Both the position numbers and the translations under genes were made by a program. Below the pieces are notes generated by a model. It had not been told where the DNA came from. It saw only the letters and a list, made by a program, of their open reading frames with translations, and did no database searches. A stretch of 47,852 bases of DNA from an uncultured Erysipelotrichaceae bacterium (GTDB taxonomy: Bacteria; Bacillota_I; Bacilli_A; Erysipelotrichales; Erysipelotrichaceae): contig CAMCRE010000012.1 of the NCBI GenBank assembly GCA_945877255.1, forward strand, positions 1-47,852, in the 5' to 3' direction. This document shows positions 8,452 to 16,638 of this stretch, one piece after another. Each line of letters starts with the position of its first letter. The stretch's first letter is position 1.

Positions 8452-8943
8452 CTATATATATTTTGTAATGTCTACTTCTACCGAACCATCTGCACCAGAT
8501 GGCGTTGTTTTTGTATCAAATGTAATGTTATAATCTACATGCAATTTTTTCAAAATCGCTTTATCATCATCGCCAATAAAAATTGAACGCGTGATTTTTT
8601 CTTTACCTTCACCATTGTGAATGTTACCGATATTAATATGGTGAATCGGTACACCACCAGCAATTAAGCGATACGCATCAGCACAATCTTTAATGACGAT
8701 AAATATTTTTTGTTTGGGATTAGCTTTTGAAATAATCTCAATTGTTTTATCCACTGAAAAGAATCGCAACGCAATTTCTTTTCCAACAACAGAACGCATT
8801 AAACTTTGTTGAATTGGATCATTACTTACTTTATCATTAACAACTAAAACCGTGTTCGCACCTAAGTATCTAACCCATAATTGACCTTGTCCATGTAGTA
8901 ATCTCTCATCTATTCTTGTCATCACAATGTTTACATTTTCCAT
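8452..8943 (-). CDS. PTS mannose-family EIIB component
   Basis: This 163-residue cytoplasmic phosphocarrier takes phosphate from EIIA and passes it to the incoming sugar. The active-site His17 lies in the motif TRIDERLLHGQG. The body shows the alternating strand pattern of the family (VLVVNDKV, KIFIVIKDC, HHINIGNIH). Length is normal for a free EIIB; no EIIA domain is fused to either end. AGGAG precedes the ATG and the gene is nine bases from ugl. Confidence 0.92.
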   Translation of the reverse strand: MENVNIVMTRIDERLLHGQGQLWVRYLGANTVLVVNDKVSNDPIQQSLMRSVVGKEIALRFFSVDKTIEIISKANPKQKIFIVIKDCADAYRLIAGGVPIHHINIGNIHNGEGKEKITRSIFIGDDDKAILKKLHVDYNITFDTKTTPSGADGSVEVDITKYI

Positions 8944-8952
8944 ATTTTACTC

Positions 8953-10137
8953 CTACCAATAAATTTCATGATCTTTAATATATCTTAAAAGTGCTTCAAA
9001 TAAGAAGTAATCACCCCAAATATTTCCTTCATCTAAACCTTTACCAGAATGCCATGAATAAACACCGTGTAATAATACACATCCTCCTGCCACAACATCT
9101 TGATTTAAATAGTGTTTAATTAAACTATTTAACATCGAATTTGCAGCATCTAAATGCTTAGCTTTATCTTCTATTGTTTCTGGTAAGTAACGCATCATTT
9201 CATTAATACCACATATTGCTATAGCAGCACTTGAAGAATCTTTGAAATGATTATCGCCATCATTAAATATTAAATCCCAATAACAAATGCAATCTTTTGG
9301 TAAACGATTAATAAAATAATTCGTCATTGCATGATAAAAGTGAAAACATTTCTCGTTTTTTGTATAACGATAATTTAATGCTATACCGTATATTCCCCAG
9401 GCTTGACCTCTAGCCCAAGATGAGTCATCACTAAAACCTTGTCTTGTTACACCTTTTAATGGTTTCCCAGTCAACATATCCATGTAAAACGTATGATATG
9501 CACTTGCATCATCTCGAATAACATATTTTAAACTCGTTTCAAAATGATTGTTGGCGATTTCTGCATATATATTGTTTCCACTAACTTCACTAGCCCAGTA
9601 CAACAACGGAATATTTAACATACAATCAATAATAAAACGATGATGATCTTGAGAATCAAGTTTACCCCACGCTTGAATGAACTTCGATTTCGCTTGATAT
9701 CTTGTAATTAATTTATCAGCTGCTAATAACGCTGCTTTTTTAGCGATGGCACTACCAGTCAACTTATACGCAGCAACACAAGATAATGAATACAAGAACC
9801 CTAAATCGTGATGATCAACTTCAATTTCATGCAGTATGCGATGATAGAAACTATTCACATGCTGCTCAGCAACATCACGATACTTTGGATTATTAGTATA
9901 CTCATACGCTAACCATAACATTCCTGTATAAAAACCATCTGTCCATTCAATATTATCAATTTTTGAATAAACGTTTTTATTTGTGGCACTGCTAGGAAAC
10001 TGTGTTCCGAAGTATGCTATATTCAAATCAAGTTGCGTCAAAACGTGATTTATCGCATTTTCTACATCTTCTCTTTTTACTTTTGTATTGGGTATAATAT
10101 GCGAATTTTTAATATCCTCTATATCTATTTTTCTCAT
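8953..10137 (-). CDS. ugl: Unsaturated glucuronyl hydrolase (GH88)
   Basis: This 394-residue cytoplasmic enzyme hydrates the unsaturated uronate of glycosaminoglycan disaccharides, releasing an amino sugar and a 4-deoxy keto-uronate. From ATG 10137 the catalytic aspartates are Asp111 (VDHHDLGFLYS) and Asp171 (RFIIDCMLNI), with the typical SSWARGQAWGIYG motif further on. That start is preferred because upstream codons would translate the operator; AGGAGG is only three bases ahead, slightly tight. It is first in the leftward operon and is followed by EIIB, EIIC, EIID and the lyase, so import and cleavage are co-expressed. Substrate sulphation preference cannot be judged. Confidence 0.92.
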   Translation of the reverse strand: MRKIDIEDIKNSHIIPNTKVKREDVENAINHVLTQLDLNIAYFGTQFPSSATNKNVYSKIDNIEWTDGFYTGMLWLAYEYTNNPKYRDVAEQHVNSFYHRILHEIEVDHHDLGFLYSLSCVAAYKLTGSAIAKKAALLAADKLITRYQAKSKFIQAWGKLDSQDHHRFIIDCMLNIPLLYWASEVSGNNIYAEIANNHFETSLKYVIRDDASAYHTFYMDMLTGKPLKGVTRQGFSDDSSWARGQAWGIYGIALNYRYTKNEKCFHFYHAMTNYFINRLPKDCICYWDLIFNDGDNHFKDSSSAAIAICGINEMMRYLPETIEDKAKHLDAANSMLNSLIKHYLNQDVVAGGCVLLHGVYSWHSGKGLDEGNIWGDYFLFEALLRYIKDHEIYW

Positions 10138-10147
10138 AACCCTCCTA

Positions 10148-10165
10148 ACAAACCGGTTTACTAAC
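10148..10165. promoter_or_regulatory. LacI-family operator O1 in the ugl 5' UTR
   Basis: ACAAACCGGTTTACTAAC contains the perfect palindrome AAACCGGTTT (10150-10159), a typical LacI-family site with a central CG step. It lies between the ugl -10 and SD, where a bound repressor would block elongation. The closely similar O2 is 104 bp away. Confidence 0.75.
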
Positions 10166-10171
10166 ACCTAT

Positions 10172-10200
10172 ATAATACACCTATTTTTTTGCGTTGTCAA
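10172..10200 (-). promoter_or_regulatory. ugl-PTS operon promoter
   Basis: On the minus strand a consensus -35 TTGACA (10195-10200) and -10 TATTAT (10172-10177) are separated by exactly 17 bp. O1 lies immediately downstream. Confidence 0.8.
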
Positions 10201-10247
10201 CCCCTTTTTGCAAATTTTTTAATTTTTTTTACAAAAATACGTTTGAA

Positions 10248-10276
10248 TTGACAAAACCGGTTTAGTAAAATAAAAT
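10248..10276 (+). promoter_or_regulatory. Aldolase-hysA operon promoter with operator O2 in the spacer
   Basis: A consensus -35 TTGACA (10248-10253) and -10 TAAAAT (10271-10276) have a 17-bp spacer. The palindrome AAACCGGTTT (10254-10263) starts directly after the -35, so a LacI-family repressor would exclude RNA polymerase. This is the strongest regulatory site in the window. Confidence 0.85.
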
Positions 10277-10284
10277 AAAAATGT

Positions 10285-10302
10285 ACAAACCGCATTACTA
10301 AC
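10285..10302. promoter_or_regulatory. Degenerate third operator O3
   Basis: ACAAACCGCATTACTAAC matches O1 at 16 of 18 positions but loses the right half of the core palindrome. It lies in the 5' UTR of the aldolase operon, 37 bp centre-to-centre from O2. It may be an auxiliary or weak site. Confidence 0.5.
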
Positions 10303-10321
10303 GATTTAACAGGAGTTACAT

Positions 10322-11143
10322 ATGGAGACACTTTATAAAAAATTAAATGAAATTGGTGTCGTTCCAGTAATCGCAATCGAAAACTTGGAAGATGCCATTC
10401 CAATCGCTAAACAATTTTATGATAATAATTTGAAAATAATGGAAATCACACTAAGAACAGCGTGTGCAGTTGAAGCGATTTATACTATAAAAAAACAATA
10501 CCCCGACATGATTATCGGTGTCGGAACAGTTATCAACACTGAACAAATTGATTTAATCAAAGATGCCAACATTGATTTTATTGTATCGCCAGGATTTAAT
10601 CCAAAAGTTGTACAATACGCACAACAACACAACATTATCATCATCCCTGGCGTCGACAGTCCGTCCACAATAGAACAAGCACTTGAACACGGATTAAAGT
10701 ACGTTAAATTTTTTCCCGCTGAAGCTAATGGCGGCGTCAAAAAATTAAAAGCTTTATCCGGACCTTACCCACAAATTAAATTTATGCCAACAGGAGGGGT
10801 AAATTTAAAAAACATTAATGAATATTTAGAATTAAAAAATGTGCTTGCTGTTGGTGGAACATTCTTCATCGAAAAACAACTGCTAACGCAAAAAAATTAC
10901 GAACACATCGCTAATAACTGCGTAAGTTGTATCAATACTATTTTAAATTGTAAAGTTGAAGAAATTCACTGCAACAATACATCAGGTTTAGAAGCAATAT
11001 TTAATTTACAAAAACAAAATATTATGCATTCTAACGAAAACAAAATTATCATCAGCACCAATAATATTAAAAGATACTTACATTACTATCCAAATGCACA
11101 TTTTTTTGGATTAACGATCGAAATTAAGGAGAAACTAAAATGA
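10322..11143 (+). CDS. kdgA: 2-keto-3-deoxy-6-phosphogluconate aldolase with C-terminal extension
   Basis: The enzyme splits KDPG into pyruvate and glyceraldehyde 3-phosphate, the last step of uronate breakdown. The aldolase barrel covers about residues 1-205: catalytic Glu41 (IMEITLRT), Schiff-base Lys129 (KYVKFFPAE), and phosphate-loop glycine motifs (SPGFNP, MPTGGVN). Usual length is about 205-215 residues; this one has 273, with a roughly 65-residue C-terminal tail (CVSCINTILNCKVEEIHC onward) that I cannot assign. SD AGGAG precedes the ATG. It overlaps kdgK by 4 bp (ATGA). Confidence 0.9.
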   Translation: METLYKKLNEIGVVPVIAIENLEDAIPIAKQFYDNNLKIMEITLRTACAVEAIYTIKKQYPDMIIGVGTVINTEQIDLIKDANIDFIVSPGFNPKVVQYAQQHNIIIIPGVDSPSTIEQALEHGLKYVKFFPAEANGGVKKLKALSGPYPQIKFMPTGGVNLKNINEYLELKNVLAVGGTFFIEKQLLTQKNYEHIANNCVSCINTILNCKVEEIHCNNTSGLEAIFNLQKQNIMHSNENKIIISTNNIKRYLHYYPNAHFFGLTIEIKEKLK

Positions 11144-12159
11144 AAATTATCACATTTGGAGAAATTATGCTCCGATTATCCACAAATGGTTATCTACGAT
11201 TTAACCAAAGCGATAACTTATCTGCTACATATGGTGGGGGAGAAGCAAACGTCGCTGTTTCACTCGCACAATTTGGACATGATGTACAATTCGTATCGAA
11301 AATCGTAAATAACGCAATTGGCGACTGCGCAATTCAATCGCTCCGAAAATTAAACGTCGATACAAGTAAGATTACAAGAGGAGGAGACAGATTAGGAATC
11401 TATTATTTAGAAAAAGGAGCAAGTCAAAGACCATCGAAAGTAATATACGATCGTGCTAACTCCTCAATCTCATTAGCTAAAAAAGAAGATTTCAATTGGG
11501 AAGCACTATTTGAAAATGCAGATTGGTTCCATTTTACTGGTATTACACCAGCACTAGGTGAAAACTTAGTTGAAATACTACTAGAAGCATTAGACTATGC
11601 AAAAAAATGCAATATCACAGTAAGTTGTGATTTAAACTATCGAAAAAAATTATGGACAAAAGAACAAGCCAACAAAACAATGTCAAAATTGATGCACTAC
11701 GTTGATGTTTGTATTGCGAATGAAGAAGATGCTGCTGATGTATTTAATATCCACAGCCAACAAAGCGATATTACATCAGGTGTATTAAATAAAGAAGGAT
11801 ACATTGATGTGGCAAAACAACTAACAGAAAAATTTGGTTTTAAATTCGTTGCAATCACATTAAGAAAATCAATTAACGCTAATATTAATCACTGGTCAAG
11901 TATGCTTTACACTAATCACACTGCATATTTTTCTAAAGAATACACCATACATATCGTAGATCGCGTTGGTGGCGGTGATTCATTTGGTGCAGGATTAATT
12001 CATAGCCTACTCACAAGTAAAACACCACAAGAGGCAATTGAATTTGCGACAGCAGCAAGCTGTTTAAAACATACAATTGAAGGTGATTACAACTTAGTTA
12101 GCGAAGAAGAAGTGAATCAATTAGTTGCCGGAAACGGTAGCGGAAGGGTACAAAGATAA
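11140..12159 (+). CDS. kdgK: 2-keto-3-deoxygluconate kinase (PfkB family)
   Basis: This 339-residue ribokinase-fold kinase phosphorylates KDG to KDPG for the adjacent aldolase. It shows the N-terminal PfkB signature ATYGGGEANVAVSLAQFG and the C-terminal ATP/anion-hole motif DRVGGGDSFGAGL, whose Asp is the catalytic base. It begins inside the aldolase stop (ATGA), and its stop is one base before dhuD. Order and content match the hyaluronan locus of streptococci. Substrate assignment rests on that context, because PfkB kinases are hard to separate by sequence. Confidence 0.9.
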   Translation: MKIITFGEIMLRLSTNGYLRFNQSDNLSATYGGGEANVAVSLAQFGHDVQFVSKIVNNAIGDCAIQSLRKLNVDTSKITRGGDRLGIYYLEKGASQRPSKVIYDRANSSISLAKKEDFNWEALFENADWFHFTGITPALGENLVEILLEALDYAKKCNITVSCDLNYRKKLWTKEQANKTMSKLMHYVDVCIANEEDAADVFNIHSQQSDITSGVLNKEGYIDVAKQLTEKFGFKFVAITLRKSINANINHWSSMLYTNHTAYFSKEYTIHIVDRVGGGDSFGAGLIHSLLTSKTPQEAIEFATAASCLKHTIEGDYNLVSEEEVNQLVAGNGSGRVQR

Positions 12160-12160
12160 C

Positions 12161-12931
12161 ATGACAAACTTTATAGAACAATATTTCTCATTACAAGGGC
12201 AAGTATCAATCGTTACAGGCGGAAACACTGGAATTGGTAAAGCGTACGTTCAAGCACTAGCACAAGCCGGAAGTCATATTTGTATTAGTGCATTCGATGA
12301 TGATTACCAAGAAATCGAGCAATTCGTTAAATCACAAAACGTAGAATTTTTATGTGTGAAAGTAGACTTAACAACACATGAAGGACGTACAAAATTAGTT
12401 GATGCATGCTTAAAAAAATTCGGAAAAATTGATATTTTAGTCAATAATGCAGGAACGATTAAACGCAATCCACTGCTAGAATACACCGAAAAAGATTGGA
12501 ATACGGTAATGGACATTAATATTAATGCTGTTTATTTCCTATCACAAGCAATCGCAAAAATAATGGAACAACAAGGCGGTGGAAAAATCATTAACATCGC
12601 ATCAATGCTTTCATTCCAAGGTGGAAAATTCGTTCCGGCATACACAGCAAGTAAACACGCTGTAGCGGGAATCACAAAAGCATTCGCTAATGAACTCGCA
12701 AATAAAAACATTCAAGTTAACGCTATTGCACCAGGATATATTGCAACAGCAAACACTGCACCAATACGTGCCGATGAACAACGTAACGCCGAAATTTTAA
12801 GTCGTATTCCTGCTGGATACTGGGGACAACCCGAAGACTTAATGGGCACAATTATTTTTCTAGCAAGTAAAGCAAGCAACTATGTCAACGGTCATATATT
12901 AGCTGTTGATGGCGGTTGGTTAACAAGGTAG
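12161..12931 (+). CDS. dhuD: SDR dehydrogenase DhuD/KduD-type (keto-deoxy-uronate reductase)
   Basis: This 256-residue short-chain dehydrogenase has the cofactor motif TGGNTGIGK, NNAG at residues 95-98, and the catalytic set Ser148, Tyr161 and Lys165 (YTASK). In streptococci DhuD reduces the 3-deoxy-hexulosonate from DhuI to 2-keto-3-deoxygluconate. The start at 12161 is the first ATG after the kdgK stop. AAGGG lies 12 bases upstream, rather far, but an earlier TTG start would reach back into kdgK without any family match. Confidence 0.88.
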   Translation: MTNFIEQYFSLQGQVSIVTGGNTGIGKAYVQALAQAGSHICISAFDDDYQEIEQFVKSQNVEFLCVKVDLTTHEGRTKLVDACLKKFGKIDILVNNAGTIKRNPLLEYTEKDWNTVMDININAVYFLSQAIAKIMEQQGGGKIINIASMLSFQGGKFVPAYTASKHAVAGITKAFANELANKNIQVNAIAPGYIATANTAPIRADEQRNAEILSRIPAGYWGQPEDLMGTIIFLASKASNYVNGHILAVDGGWLTR

Positions 12932-12939
12932 GTGATATT

Positions 12940-13575
12940 ATGAAAATTGCTTTAATAATGGAAAACTCACAAGCAGATAAAAATGAAATTGTGTATAAAC
13001 AACTTCAAGAAGTTACAAACCAACACGGACATACATTATATAACGTTGGAATGTTTTCAAGTAAAGATGCACACCAACTAACGTACATTCAATTAGGTAT
13101 TTTAAGCTGCCTATTACTAAATTCTAAAGCTGTTGATTTCGTTGTGACAGGATGTGGAACAGGACAAGGTGCAACAATGGCTTTAAACGCATTCCCAGGC
13201 GTAACATGTGGGCATATTACAAATCCAAGCGATTCATTCTTATTCACACAAATTAATGCTGGAAACGCCGTAGCACTTCCTTATGCACAAGGATACGGTT
13301 GGGGAGGCGAACTAAATATCAAATTCACATTTGAAAAACTATTTGAATTCCCATTAGGAAACGGCTATCCAAAAGAAAGAGCAGAAATTCAACAATGTAA
13401 CGCTAAAATACTAGATAAAATAAAAAAAGATATTACACCCGATTTAATTGAAGCACTAAGAAGAATTGATCAAACACTACTAAAAAACGCAATTGCACAC
13501 CCAACATTCCAAAAAGTGTTTTTTGAGAACGCCACAGATATGCAATTAATTAAATTTGTGGAAGAATACATATGA
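12940..13575 (+). CDS. dhuI: RpiB/LacAB-fold uronate isomerase, DhuI
   Basis: This 211-residue protein has the RpiB/LacAB fold: an N-terminal MKIALIMENSQADKNEIVYK, the loop VVTGCGTGQGATMALNAFPG, and GHITNPSDSFLFTQINAGNA. Streptococcal DhuI, an RpiB-like enzyme, isomerises the 4-deoxy-keto-uronate released by Ugl, replacing the unrelated KduI of enterobacteria; no KduI is present here, so this gene fills that step. I choose ATG 12940 (AGGTAGGTGAT just upstream) over in-frame alternatives inside dhuD. Its stop overlaps the hysA start (ATGA). Confidence 0.87.
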   Translation: MKIALIMENSQADKNEIVYKQLQEVTNQHGHTLYNVGMFSSKDAHQLTYIQLGILSCLLLNSKAVDFVVTGCGTGQGATMALNAFPGVTCGHITNPSDSFLFTQINAGNAVALPYAQGYGWGGELNIKFTFEKLFEFPLGNGYPKERAEIQQCNAKILDKIKKDITPDLIEALRRIDQTLLKNAIAHPTFQKVFFENATDMQLIKFVEEYI

Positions 13576-16500
13576 AAACTAAGTTATTAAAACTAATTTG
13601 TTGCTTAACGTTGTTGCTTACTTTATTGAACATTAAACCACAAGCAAATAATGACATTAATGCAACAATTAAATCAAACTTACTACAAATGATTAGCGGA
13701 TCGCAACAATTAAATCAAAACCCTGAACTCGCTAAAAAAATTAGATACATTCATAGCGAAGCACAAAAAGTCAATAAAATTGATATCGTTGATAATGAAT
13801 TTTCAACATTACCGCTACTTAAAGACAATCAAATAAATGACATCAACACAAACAACACTTTTATAAACATTTATAAACTAGCTTTAGCTTTTAACACATA
13901 TACTAATACGATTATTCAAACTGATGACAAACAAAAACTACACCCAGATTTATACCAAAATGAAGCAGTTAAAAATAAAATTATTTCATTAATGGAAAAC
14001 ATATATGAAAAACACTTAAAAGATAAAACTAAAACATATACAGGTAACTGGTATTTCTGGGAAATTTCATTGCCACAAAACATTTCCAAAACAATTATTT
14101 TAATGGAGAATCACCTTAGTAATGAACTAATTCAAAAATATATCAAATTTATGGACGAAAATTTACGTGCTGGTTTAAAAGATAACACGATTACTGGAAA
14201 CATCGTTTTAGATTCAAAATATCACACTGGTGCAAATTTAATGGACATCTCATTAAACAGAATATTACAAGGTGCCATTACTAAAAATAACGATAGAATA
14301 GTTGACGCAGTTAAAAAACTACAAACAGCACTCGTTAAGATTGATCCAAACAACATCGTTAATAATAATGTTGATGGCGTATATGCTGATAACTCATTTA
14401 TACAACACCTTAGTGTTGCATATTCTGGATCATATGGAAAAGTATTTATTGATAAAATTATTCAAAGTTTATTTATATTAAAAAATACTAACGCTGATAT
14501 CAAACCGCAATCATTCCAGTTTATATTTGATTTATATGAAAAAACATTTTTACCAATTATATATGAAGGATATGTTTTAGAGAATGTTAAAGGTCGCGCA
14601 GTATCAAGAACAGCAACGGGATATTCTGATGGATTAGTTTTCTTAGAATCATTAGCTGTATTCTCAGAAATATTAAATGATGCTACACTAAAACAAAAAG
14701 CACAACAATACGCAAAATATCTTGATAGCAAAATACCAACATACGCAGCAAGAAATTTCAACAACTTATCAACGTTTGATATTATTAATAACATTAAACA
14801 AGATCAAGCAATAAAAGCAACATACATTCCACAAAAACATTACGCCTTTAACTTAATGGATCGCAACGTTGCTACACACGACGATTACTTATTCACAATT
14901 AGTAGAAGTAGTAATCGTATCAGCAAGTATGAATACATGTCAAAAGAAAACACAAAACCTTGGTTACAAGGAGATGGTATGCACTACTTATACTTAAAAG
15001 GTGAAAAACATGATATTCACTATGGAAATGCTTATTTCAACACAATCGATGCTTTAGAATTACCTGGCACAATCAAAACAAGTGAAGAGCGAATCGATCC
15101 AGTAACGTTATTAGGTGCAAACTTCAACTTTGATAGCCATAAAGAAAAACGAAATGAGTTTTTATTCTTCCCGAGAGCAACAAATACTATATCATCAAGT
15201 ATTGCATTAGAAAACACTACTTTCGCCAGCATGCAATTAGGAGATGATGAAGGATATATAGAATCACTGAATCCAAATTCAATTTACTTACCAAAAGAAT
15301 TTAAAACATATAAAAATGTTGAAGGAAATAAATCATGGTTAATGTTGGATGGTGAAATAGTTGTGTTAAACTCTAATATCACACACCCAAACAAACAATT
15401 TACTATCACTAATACAATTGATAACCGTAAATTTAACGAAAAAGACAAAATATTCATAACAACATTTAAAGATAACGTTAGTACAGAAGTTGATAACAAT
15501 ACAAAATCTACTACACCGCTTGTAACGACTAATATTGATAAAGTGTCATTGACAACAGGCGGAAGAGGAAAAATTGGTTACTATTTCTTTGATTCACCAA
15601 CTGTTTCAATCACAAATGAAATTAGAAAGGGAAATAATACTACTGTAAGACCAATTGGTAATGCAACAAACCAATATACTAATCAGTATTTTAAAATGCA
15701 AGTTGACCAAACAAATACACCGAATTTAGCATACGTTATTTTACCAAACAAAGATAAAGCATTCGTTGAAAAATACAAACCAAGCTTTAAACTACTGCGA
15801 AACGATCAAGTACATCACCTTAAAAAAGGTAATGTAGAATACATTTCATTTTTCGCACAAGATACTGCTTCAATATTCAAACCGCAACAACCCGTTATTA
15901 TAATCAACGAACAAGTTGACGATAATACATTTGTGTTGAAAATCAATGATTCTACACTAACACAAAAAAATCTAAAAATTGAATTAATTTGTGAACCACA
16001 CGAACAATTCGTCGTTACAAATTCTGATACAGACGCTACAATTAAAAATAATGTATTAAATATTGCTACAGAAAAAAACACTGGAAAAACTTATACTGTT
16101 GCAATTAAAAAAGTTAAAAAGATTGTGTTAAATAATGATAAAGTTACTTTATCTACGCACTCAGATAATATACCTGAAAACACACAACTTGCAATAACTA
16201 AAATAAGCGATGTTCACGCCGATTTAAAAAACTTAGATTTAGAAACATTCGACATTAAACTTATGCACAACAATGTTGAAATTCAACCTAAGCATAACGT
16301 TGAAATAAAAATACCTTTAACAAAAGAAAGAAAATTTGTGGGGGTTTATTACATCAGTAATGGAAAAAGCCAAAAAATACCACACACAGTAGAAAATGAT
16401 ATCGTAACATTTGAAACAAACCACTTCTCAATTTATGCTCTAGCATATCAGAAAGCAACTATTACACCTAAACAAAATGACACAAAACAAAACGTCGACA

Positions 16501-16598
16501 CGTCCAATCAAAATAATAATTTACACATCATTTTATTATTGAGTGCAATAGTATTACTTATTAAACTAAAAACATCAAACAAAAAAGAAATCTATTAA
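13572..16598 (+). CDS. hysA: Secreted PL8-family hyaluronate lyase with C-terminal membrane anchor
   Basis: This 1008-residue extracellular enzyme cleaves hyaluronan (perhaps chondroitin) by beta-elimination to unsaturated disaccharides. A signal peptide (about 1-26, KLICCLTLLLTLLNIKPQA) precedes the alpha/alpha toroid with GNWYFWEISLP and catalytic residues Asn222 (HTGANLMD), His279 (NSFIQHL) and Tyr288 (YSGSYG). The His-Tyr spacing equals that of pneumococcal lyase. Beta-sandwich domains follow, then a C-terminal module ending FETNHFSIYALAY and a hydrophobic segment (about 984-997) with a basic tail. There is no LPXTG, so it is probably a plain membrane anchor. It is the last gene of the operon. 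Confidence 0.92.
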   Translation: MKTKLLKLICCLTLLLTLLNIKPQANNDINATIKSNLLQMISGSQQLNQNPELAKKIRYIHSEAQKVNKIDIVDNEFSTLPLLKDNQINDINTNNTFINIYKLALAFNTYTNTIIQTDDKQKLHPDLYQNEAVKNKIISLMENIYEKHLKDKTKTYTGNWYFWEISLPQNISKTIILMENHLSNELIQKYIKFMDENLRAGLKDNTITGNIVLDSKYHTGANLMDISLNRILQGAITKNNDRIVDAVKKLQTALVKIDPNNIVNNNVDGVYADNSFIQHLSVAYSGSYGKVFIDKIIQSLFILKNTNADIKPQSFQFIFDLYEKTFLPIIYEGYVLENVKGRAVSRTATGYSDGLVFLESLAVFSEILNDATLKQKAQQYAKYLDSKIPTYAARNFNNLSTFDIINNIKQDQAIKATYIPQKHYAFNLMDRNVATHDDYLFTISRSSNRISKYEYMSKENTKPWLQGDGMHYLYLKGEKHDIHYGNAYFNTIDALELPGTIKTSEERIDPVTLLGANFNFDSHKEKRNEFLFFPRATNTISSSIALENTTFASMQLGDDEGYIESLNPNSIYLPKEFKTYKNVEGNKSWLMLDGEIVVLNSNITHPNKQFTITNTIDNRKFNEKDKIFITTFKDNVSTEVDNNTKSTTPLVTTNIDKVSLTTGGRGKIGYYFFDSPTVSITNEIRKGNNTTVRPIGNATNQYTNQYFKMQVDQTNTPNLAYVILPNKDKAFVEKYKPSFKLLRNDQVHHLKKGNVEYISFFAQDTASIFKPQQPVIIINEQVDDNTFVLKINDSTLTQKNLKIELICEPHEQFVVTNSDTDATIKNNVLNIATEKNTGKTYTVAIKKVKKIVLNNDKVTLSTHSDNIPENTQLAITKISDVHADLKNLDLETFDIKLMHNNVEIQPKHNVEIKIPLTKERKFVGVYYISNGKSQKIPHTVENDIVTFETNHFSIYALAYQKATITPKQNDTKQNVDTSNQNNNLHIILLLSAIVLLIKLKTSNKKEIY

Positions 16599-16613
16599 CA
16601 CATAGATTTCTTT
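16584..16613 (+). terminator. hysA operon terminator
   Basis: AAAGAAATCTAT (16584-16595) pairs with ATAGATTTCTTT (16602-16613) over a 6-nt loop and is followed by a T-run. The left arm includes the end of the hysA coding sequence. Confidence 0.9.
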
Positions 16614-16618
16614 TTTTT

Positions 16619-16632
16619 ATTTCCTAGGAAAT
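16619..16632. promoter_or_regulatory. Noc-box-like palindrome 1
   Basis: ATTTCCTAGGAAAT is a perfect 14-bp palindrome that differs from the B. subtilis Noc site (ATTTCCCGGGAAAT) only in the two central bases. It sits between the hysA terminator and the brnQ stop. Similar sites occur at 29441 and 44600. Confidence 0.55.
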
Positions 16633-16638
16633 AATGTT

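Noticed and set aside
10197-10403. 68-residue leftward frame over the divergent promoters
   Set aside because: It covers both promoters and operators and the start of the aldolase gene, and has no family features.
12125-12160. Upstream TTG start for dhuD inside kdgK
   Set aside because: It would overlap kdgK by 35 bp and add residues not found in SDR proteins; ATG 12161 directly follows the kdgK stop.
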